Position numbers and translations under genes: made by a program. From assembly GCF_009760915.1 (NCBI RefSeq), contig NZ_VIDQ01000058.1, forward strand, positions 1-50,126: 50,126 nucleotides of DNA, read 5' to 3'. Below, one piece after another: positions 45,866 through 50,126 of this stretch. Source of the stretch: Azohydromonas aeria. Its GTDB lineage: Bacteria > Pseudomonadota > Gammaproteobacteria > Burkholderiales > Burkholderiaceae_C. Each line of letters starts with the position of its first letter. Positions within the stretch are counted from its first letter, which is position 1. The notes beneath the pieces were generated by a model. The model was not told where the DNA came from and did no database searches. It saw only the letters and a program-made list of their open reading frames with translations.

Positions 45866-46615
45866 TTAGCGCCGCCACAGCACGGGCAGCGCCGACGCCA
45901 GCAGCGCGATGCCCGCCAGCGTCAGCAGCACCATCACGACGCGCCGGAACGCCGCCTCGCTCAAGCCCACGTAGACGCGCGCGCCCAGCAGCACGGGCAC
46001 CAGCACGGCGGCCGCGACGAGGGCGAACATCGGCAGCATGCGCGGCGTCACCATGCCGGCGGCGACGTAGCTGGCGAAGGTCATGGCCAGCATGCTCAGG
46101 TTGAAGTTCTGGATCACCGCGCGCTGTGCATCCTTGTCGAAGCCGCGCAACGTGCACCACAGCGTCGGGATGGCGCCGGTGAAGCCGCCCAGGGCACCGA
46201 GCAGGCCACCGGCCGCGCCGGCCACGCCGTCGCCGACACGGCCACCGGCCTCGATGCGCGGCAGCCGGGCGCCCACCAGCATCAGCGGGCACCAGGTGAC
46301 CAGCAGCGTGCCGAGCAGCGCCTTGAACAGCGGCACGTCCAGCCGCGGCAGCAGCCACAGGCCCAGCGGCAGGCCGAGCAGCCCGCCGGCGATGAAGGGC
46401 GCCAGCCGCCGCCAGTCGAAGCCGCGGCGCACGGTCACCGCCGCGATCACCTGGCCGGTGAGCCCGCCGAACACCGCCAGCACCGCAGCCAGGCGCGGCT
46501 CGATGGTCCAGGCCCAGATCGACATCGAGACCATGCCGAAGGCGAAGCCCGAGAGGCCCTGCACGAAGCCGGCAACGACGGCGCCGAGGGCAACGACGAA
46601 GAGGGTGGAGTCCAT
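45866..46615 (-). CDS. TauE/SafE family sulfite-exporter-type permease
   Basis: This 249-aa inner-membrane protein has about eight hydrophobic helices. The family signature appears as VAGFVQGLSGFAFGMVSMSI near the N-terminus and repeats in the second half as GGLLGALGGFTGAIPTLW. Members export sulfite, sulfoacetate or other organosulfur and organic anions; the substrate is unknown. The ATG at 46615 has no clear ribosome-binding site. It lies 22 bp downstream of the MocR-type gene on the same strand, so the two may form one operon. It is convergent with the rep gene across a 269-bp gap. Confidence 0.9.
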   Translation of the reverse strand: MDSTLFVVALGAVVAGFVQGLSGFAFGMVSMSIWAWTIEPRLAAVLAVFGGLTGQVIAAVTVRRGFDWRRLAPFIAGGLLGLPLGLWLLPRLDVPLFKALLGTLLVTWCPLMLVGARLPRIEAGGRVGDGVAGAAGGLLGALGGFTGAIPTLWCTLRGFDKDAQRAVIQNFNLSMLAMTFASYVAAGMVTPRMLPMFALVAAAVLVPVLLGARVYVGLSEAAFRRVVMVLLTLAGIALLASALPVLWRR

Positions 46616-46637
46616 GTCGGGGAGGGATGGTCCATGT

Positions 46638-48086
46638 TCAGCGCCCCGGCCCGCGCTCGCTGCCCAGGGTGCGGCGCAGGAACTCGAACAGCCGGGCGTC
46701 GAGCGACTGGGCGACGTTGAAGCGCATGAAGTGGCTGGCCGACTGCGACGTGCTGAACACGTTGCCCGGGGCCAGGATGATGTCCCGCGCCAGGGCCGCC
46801 TGCGACAGCGCGGTGGCGTCCGCACCCGGCGGCAGCTCGCACCAGAGGAAGAGGCCGGAGCGCGGCTGCAGCCAGGGCCGGATGCCCACCTCCCTCAGCC
46901 GCGCGATCACCTCCAGCCGGGCGCGCGCCAGGCGCACGCGCAGGCCCTCGACGTGCTTGCGGTAGCTGCCGTCGCCGAGCACGCTCAGCACCAAGGCGGA
47001 CGAGAGCTGGCCGCTGCCGAAGCTGGTGGCGATCTTCAGGTCCGTGAGGCCCTCGGTCCAGTCGCGGCGGGCCGCGACGTAGCCCACGCGCGCCGCCGCC
47101 GACAGCGTCTTCGAGAAGCTGCCGACCTGCACCACCCGCTGGAGGCCGTCGAAGGCGGCCAGCCGCGGGGCGGGCTCCGTTTCCAGGTCGGCGAAGACCT
47201 CGTCCTCGACGATGGTCAGGTTCGCCTCGTCGGCGAGTTTCAGCAGGCGGTGGGCCGTGACCGGCGACAGCGTGGCGCCGGTGGGGTTGTGGATGGCCGC
47301 GTTGGTGAGGTACAGGCGCGGCGCATGCTCGGCCACGGCCCGGGCGAAATGCTCCACGTCGGGGCCGGAAGGCGTGTAGGGGACGCCCACGACCCGGGCC
47401 CGGTGCGCGCGCAGCACCGCCAGGAAGTTGAAGTAGCAGGGGTCGTCCACCAGCACCGTGTCGCCCGGCTCGATCAGGAAGCGGCACACCAGGTCGATGG
47501 CCTGCGTGCCCGAGTCGGTCAGCACGACCTGGTCGGCGCCGGCCTCCACGCCGCGCTCGGCCAAGCGGCGGGCGAGCAGTTGCCGCAGCGCCGGCAGTCC
47601 CAGCGGCGAGCCGTAGTCGGCGAGGCTGGAAGCCTCGGCCCGGGCCAGGGCGCGCAGGCCGCGGCGCAGCGCCTCCTGTGGCAGCCAGTCCGGCGGCAGC
47701 CAGCCGCAACCGGGCTTGAGCATGCGGTCGTCGGCCTGCAGCGACTGGCGCGACACCCAGAACGGATCGACCGCGCGATCCAGCCGCGGGCCGATCTCGG
47801 CCATCGACAGCGGCGCCAGCGTGGTGGCGACGAAGAAGCCCGAGCCGGGGCGAGAGCGGATCACGCCTTCCGCGCTCAGGCGCTCGTAGGCCTCGACCAC
47901 GGTGGACGTGGACAGCCGCATCGACGCCGCCAGGGCGCGGATCGAGGGCAGCTTCTCGCCCGGCGCCAGGCTGCGCGCCGCGATGCGTCCACGGATGGCC
48001 TGCATCACGTCGGCGATGCGGGTGGCCGGCCGGATGGCGGCGGCGGCGGCATCGTCCGCCGCCAACTGTAGGGGATCGTGTGGCAT
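46638..48086 (-). CDS. MocR-type GntR-family regulator with aminotransferase domain
   Basis: This is a 482-aa protein. Residues about 20-87 are the GntR winged helix (PSIRALAASMRLSTSTVVEA followed by EGVIRSRPGSGFFV). The rest is a fold-type I aminotransferase domain with a VLTDSGTQAIDLV loop, NPTG, a YFNF substrate-side segment and the PLP lysine K326 in SFSKTLSAAARVGY. Such proteins sense a ligand through bound PLP and usually control a neighbouring divergent gene. That neighbour is the EamA exporter, which starts 85 bp away on the other strand, so control of export of an amino compound is a reasonable inference. Start ATG 48086 chosen because it directly precedes the winged helix. Confidence 0.93.
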   Translation of the reverse strand: MPHDPLQLAADDAAAAAIRPATRIADVMQAIRGRIAARSLAPGEKLPSIRALAASMRLSTSTVVEAYERLSAEGVIRSRPGSGFFVATTLAPLSMAEIGPRLDRAVDPFWVSRQSLQADDRMLKPGCGWLPPDWLPQEALRRGLRALARAEASSLADYGSPLGLPALRQLLARRLAERGVEAGADQVVLTDSGTQAIDLVCRFLIEPGDTVLVDDPCYFNFLAVLRAHRARVVGVPYTPSGPDVEHFARAVAEHAPRLYLTNAAIHNPTGATLSPVTAHRLLKLADEANLTIVEDEVFADLETEPAPRLAAFDGLQRVVQVGSFSKTLSAAARVGYVAARRDWTEGLTDLKIATSFGSGQLSSALVLSVLGDGSYRKHVEGLRVRLARARLEVIARLREVGIRPWLQPRSGLFLWCELPPGADATALSQAALARDIILAPGNVFSTSQSASHFMRFNVAQSLDARLFEFLRRTLGSERGPGR

Positions 48087-48170
48087 CACAGTTTCTTTGA
48101 ACCGTATGCCATTGTCCCTGGCGGCCGTGGCCGCGCAAAGCCATAACGGAGGCTGTTGAAGGAGCCTCGA

Positions 48171-49034
48171 TTGGAACGGACGACGCGTGGCTGGCTGAAC
48201 GGCCTGGCGGGTGTGTTGATCTTCAGCGGCTCGCTGCCGGCGACCCGGCTGGCCGTGGCGGGTTTCGACCCGGTCTTCCTCACCGGCGCGCGGGCCGTGC
48301 TCGCCGCGCTGCTGGGCGCCGGCCTGCTGCTCGCGCTGCGCCAGCGCCGCCCGGCCCGGCAGGACCTCGTCCCGCTGGCGTTGGTGGCCCTGGGCTGCGT
48401 CATCGCCTTCCCGCTGTTCACGGCGCTGGCCCTGCAGCGCATCACCGCGGCACATGCCATGGTGTTCGTCGGGGCCCTGCCGCTGGCCACCGCCGTGTTC
48501 GCGGTGCTGCGCGGCGGGGAGCGTCCGCGCCGGGCCTTCTGGCTGTTCTCGGTGCTGGGCAGCGGGTTGATCGCGGGCTATGCCCTGGCCCAGGGCGTGG
48601 CCGCGGCGCCGCTGGGCGATGCGCTGATGCTGGCCGCCATCGTGGCCTGCGGGCTGGGCTATGCCGAGGGCGCCCGGCTGACCGCCCGGCTTGGCGGCTG
48701 GCAGGTCATCTCCTGGGCACTGGTGCTGTCGCTGCCGGTGATGCTGCCGCTGGCCTGGCTCACGGCGCCGCCGTCGCTCTCCGGCATCCCGGCGCCGGCG
48801 TGGCTCGGCCTGGGCTACGTGTCGGTGTTCAGCATGCTCGTCGGCTTCGTGTTCTGGTACCGCGGCCTGGCCCAGGGCGGTGTGGCCGCCGTGTCCCAGC
48901 TGCAACTGCTCCAGCCCTTCTTCGGGCTGCTGCTGGCCTCGCTGCTGCTGCACGAGCAGGTGACGTGGCTGATGCAGCTGGCCGCGGTGGCGGTCATCGG
49001 CTGCGTGGCCGGCGCGCGCCGCTTCGCGCGCTGA
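48171..49034 (+). CDS. EamA/DMT family transporter
   Basis: This 287-aa inner-membrane protein has ten hydrophobic helices in two EamA repeats. Typical spots are GLAGVLIFSGSLPATRLAV, a RITAAHAMVFVGALPLATAV helix and YRGLAQGGVAAVSQLQLLQP in the second repeat. Members export amino acids, metabolites or drugs. I choose the TTG at 48171 as start because AAGGAG lies 6 bp upstream; a TTG at 48156 would fall in front of that site. It is divergent from the MocR-type regulator, which probably controls it through the 84-bp shared intergenic region. Confidence 0.9.
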   Translation: MERTTRGWLNGLAGVLIFSGSLPATRLAVAGFDPVFLTGARAVLAALLGAGLLLALRQRRPARQDLVPLALVALGCVIAFPLFTALALQRITAAHAMVFVGALPLATAVFAVLRGGERPRRAFWLFSVLGSGLIAGYALAQGVAAAPLGDALMLAAIVACGLGYAEGARLTARLGGWQVISWALVLSLPVMLPLAWLTAPPSLSGIPAPAWLGLGYVSVFSMLVGFVFWYRGLAQGGVAAVSQLQLLQPFFGLLLASLLLHEQVTWLMQLAAVAVIGCVAGARRFAR

Positions 49035-49057
49035 CCGGGCTCATGCCGGCTCGATGC

Positions 49058-49507
49058 TCAGGCAGCCCGCGCCTGCTGCACGGCCGACACGGCCGCGCGC
49101 AGCGCGAGCAGGTAGCTGTCCACGCCGAAGCCGCAGATCTGGCCCTTGACGATCTCGGCGAACACCGAGTGGTGGCGGAAGGCTTCGCGCGCGTGGATGT
49201 TGGACATGTGCAGCTCCACGACCGGACAGGTCAGGATGGCCAGCGCATCGCGCAGTCCATAGCTGTAGTGCGTCCAGGCGCCGGCGTTGATCAGCACCGC
49301 GTCCACGCCGTCGGCGTAGCCCTGGTGGATGCGCTCGGCCATCTCGCCTTCGCTGTTGGTCTGGAAGCTCTCGACCTCCGCGCCCAGTTCCCGGCCGAGT
49401 GCACGCAACTGCTCGTCGATCTGCGCCAGCGTGATGGTTCCGTACTGCTTCGGGTCGCGCTTGCCGAACATGTTGTGATTGATGCCGTGCAGCATGAGGA
49501 CTTTCAT
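49058..49507 (-). CDS. aroQ: type II 3-dehydroquinate dehydratase
   Basis: This is a 149-aa protein, normal length for the family, which interconverts 3-dehydroquinate and 3-dehydroshikimate. The expected active-site set is present: N10 in HGINHN, R17, catalytic Y22 in QYGT, N74 and H80 in LINAGAWTH, H100 in VVELH, and R107/R111 in HAREAFRHHS. The usual NGPN opening is changed to HGIN. The start is ATG 49507, with AGGAGC 7 bp upstream; an open frame continues upstream to GTG 49672 but encodes an unrelated remnant. With the adjacent shikimate dehydrogenase it suggests quinate/shikimate utilisation rather than the housekeeping pathway, though that is inference. Confidence 0.88.
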   Translation of the reverse strand: MKVLMLHGINHNMFGKRDPKQYGTITLAQIDEQLRALGRELGAEVESFQTNSEGEMAERIHQGYADGVDAVLINAGAWTHYSYGLRDALAILTCPVVELHMSNIHAREAFRHHSVFAEIVKGQICGFGVDSYLLALRAAVSAVQQARAA

Positions 49508-49679
49508 CCCGGGGCTCCTGTAGGGAAGAAATGAAAGGGCGGTCCCTGGCAGACGGCCCATGAGGGGTATGCCGGTCTGCTTGCGCAGCCTGGCCATTTC
49601 GGCCGGCGGCAGCTCCGTCACCTGCATGCCGGCCTTCTTCAGGTCCTCCAGCGCCACGTCGGCCTGGCGCACTGCGGCG
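49508..49679 (-). pseudogene. 3' remnant of a TRAP transporter DctP-type binding-protein gene
   Basis: Between the two metabolic genes the minus strand reads, in the same frame as aroQ, VRQADVALEDLKKAGMQV then TELPPAEMARLRKQ. This is the pattern of the C-terminal helix of TRAP solute-binding proteins (ALE-LKKAGM-V-ELPPAE). The remaining ~20 codons up to the aroQ start are without family resemblance. The 5' part of the gene is absent, so it appears to be the scar of a deletion. Whether the GTG at 49672 is ever used to make an extended dehydratase is unknown; the internal ribosome-binding site argues against it. Confidence 0.6.
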
Positions 49680-50126
49680 TCAGGCGAGCGGCACGGTGAG
49701 CTGCCTGATCAGCGGGGCCGTGTCCGGGCGCACGCCGCGCCACCACTGGAAGGCCTCGGCGGCCTGCTCCACCAGCATCCCGACGCCGTCGGCCAGGCGC
49801 TCGACGCCCGCGCCCTGGGCCAGGCGCAGGAACGGCGTCAGGCCCTTGCCGTAGGCCAGCTCGTAGGCCAGCTGCGCGCTGCCGAACACGCTGGCAGGCA
49901 CCGCCGGCAAATCGCCGCTGAGGCTGGCCGAGGTGGCGTTGAGCACGATGTCGAAGGCGAGCCCTTCGAGATCGCGCAGGCCGCAGGCGCGGACGGCGTC
50001 GGCGCCCTGGCACTGCTGCGCCAGCGCCTGGGCCTTGGCCAGGGTGCGGTTGGCCAGGACGAATTCGGCCGGCTGCTGCGCCAGGAAGGGCAGCAGCGCG
50101 CCACGCGCCGCGCCACCGGCGCCCAG
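49680..50126 (-). CDS. aroE: shikimate dehydrogenase, C-terminal part (5' end beyond the window)
   Basis: The 148 residues visible form the NADP-binding and C-terminal domains: LGAGGAARGALLPFL (nucleotide loop), VLANRTLAKAQALA (NRT motif for NADP), IVLNATSASLSGDLP and the end YELAYGKGLTPFLRLAQGAG with RLADGVGMLVEQAAEAF. The enzyme reduces 3-dehydroshikimate to shikimate, or runs the reverse in catabolism. It is incomplete because the gene starts past position 50126. The dehydratase gene follows downstream on the same strand, so the two are probably co-transcribed through the remnant between them. Confidence 0.93.
   Translation of the reverse strand: MGAGGAARGALLPFLAQQPAEFVLANRTLAKAQALAQQCQGADAVRACGLRDLEGLAFDIVLNATSASLSGDLPAVPASVFGSAQLAYELAYGKGLTPFLRLAQGAGVERLADGVGMLVEQAAEAFQWWRGVRPDTAPLIRQLTVPLA

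Noticed and set aside
49058..49507. Suspected loss of active-site residues in the dehydratase
   Set aside because: On checking, Asn10, Arg17, Tyr22, Asn74, His80, His100, Arg107 and Arg111 are all present; only the NGPN opening differs.

Overview
The window is very GC-rich DNA, probably from a betaproteobacterium of the order Burkholderiales. That placement is an inference from composition, codon use and gene content. It has three parts: a ~34 kb contractile injection system operon, a mixed accessory stretch that includes an iteron-type plasmid or chromid replication origin, and the start of a quinate/shikimate-type metabolic region.

Region 1 (1-34426). After a ~400 bp leader there are 22 tightly packed or overlapping genes, all on the + strand, that form an extracellular contractile injection system (eCIS, Afp/PVC/MAC-like). 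The leader carries a strong match to a sigma-54 promoter and, further upstream, a perfect dyad. The structural parts recognised are two sheath and two tube genes, the CIS tube/LysM-position protein, a DUF5908 small protein, separate gpD-like hub and gpV-like spike genes, gp25 and gpJ baseplate proteins, a tail-protein-I-type protein, a DUF4255 (Afp16/Pvc16-like) terminator and an AAA+ ATPase. No head, terminase, portal, lysis or integrase genes are present, and no T6SS membrane complex (TssJLM), so this is neither a prophage nor a T6SS. Less familiar parts are: (a) PKD-like domains that appear to be split across three consecutive genes (14686-18063); (b) three adjacent large proteins sharing an N-terminal module (18066-25898); (c) a 575-aa protein ending in a long hydrophobic segment; (d) a sheath with two Pro-Ala-rich linkers around an inserted segment; and (e) a 1,649-aa terminal protein built from a low-complexity arm, a coiled coil, amphipathic helices, a basic stretch and a distinct C-terminal domain, which is the best candidate for the cargo/effector.

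Region 2 (34427-45596). This holds an AEC-family transporter, a MntA-HepT (type VII) toxin-antitoxin pair, a membrane hybrid histidine kinase with receiver and Hpt domains (minus strand), an AT-richer stretch with a candidate 43-aa membrane peptide, a membrane PAS-GGDEF-EAL protein, then an iteron array of twelve 15-bp sites with near-consensus DnaA boxes and a Rep_3-type initiator under a probable self-repressing operator. The replicon may therefore be a plasmid or chromid, or a chromosome carrying an integrated plasmid origin.

Region 3 (45597-50126). This holds a TauE/SafE permease, a MocR-type GntR/aminotransferase regulator divergent from an EamA exporter, a type II dehydroquinate dehydratase, a decayed 3' piece of a TRAP-transporter binding-protein gene fused in frame ahead of it, and the 3' part of a shikimate dehydrogenase gene that runs off the window.
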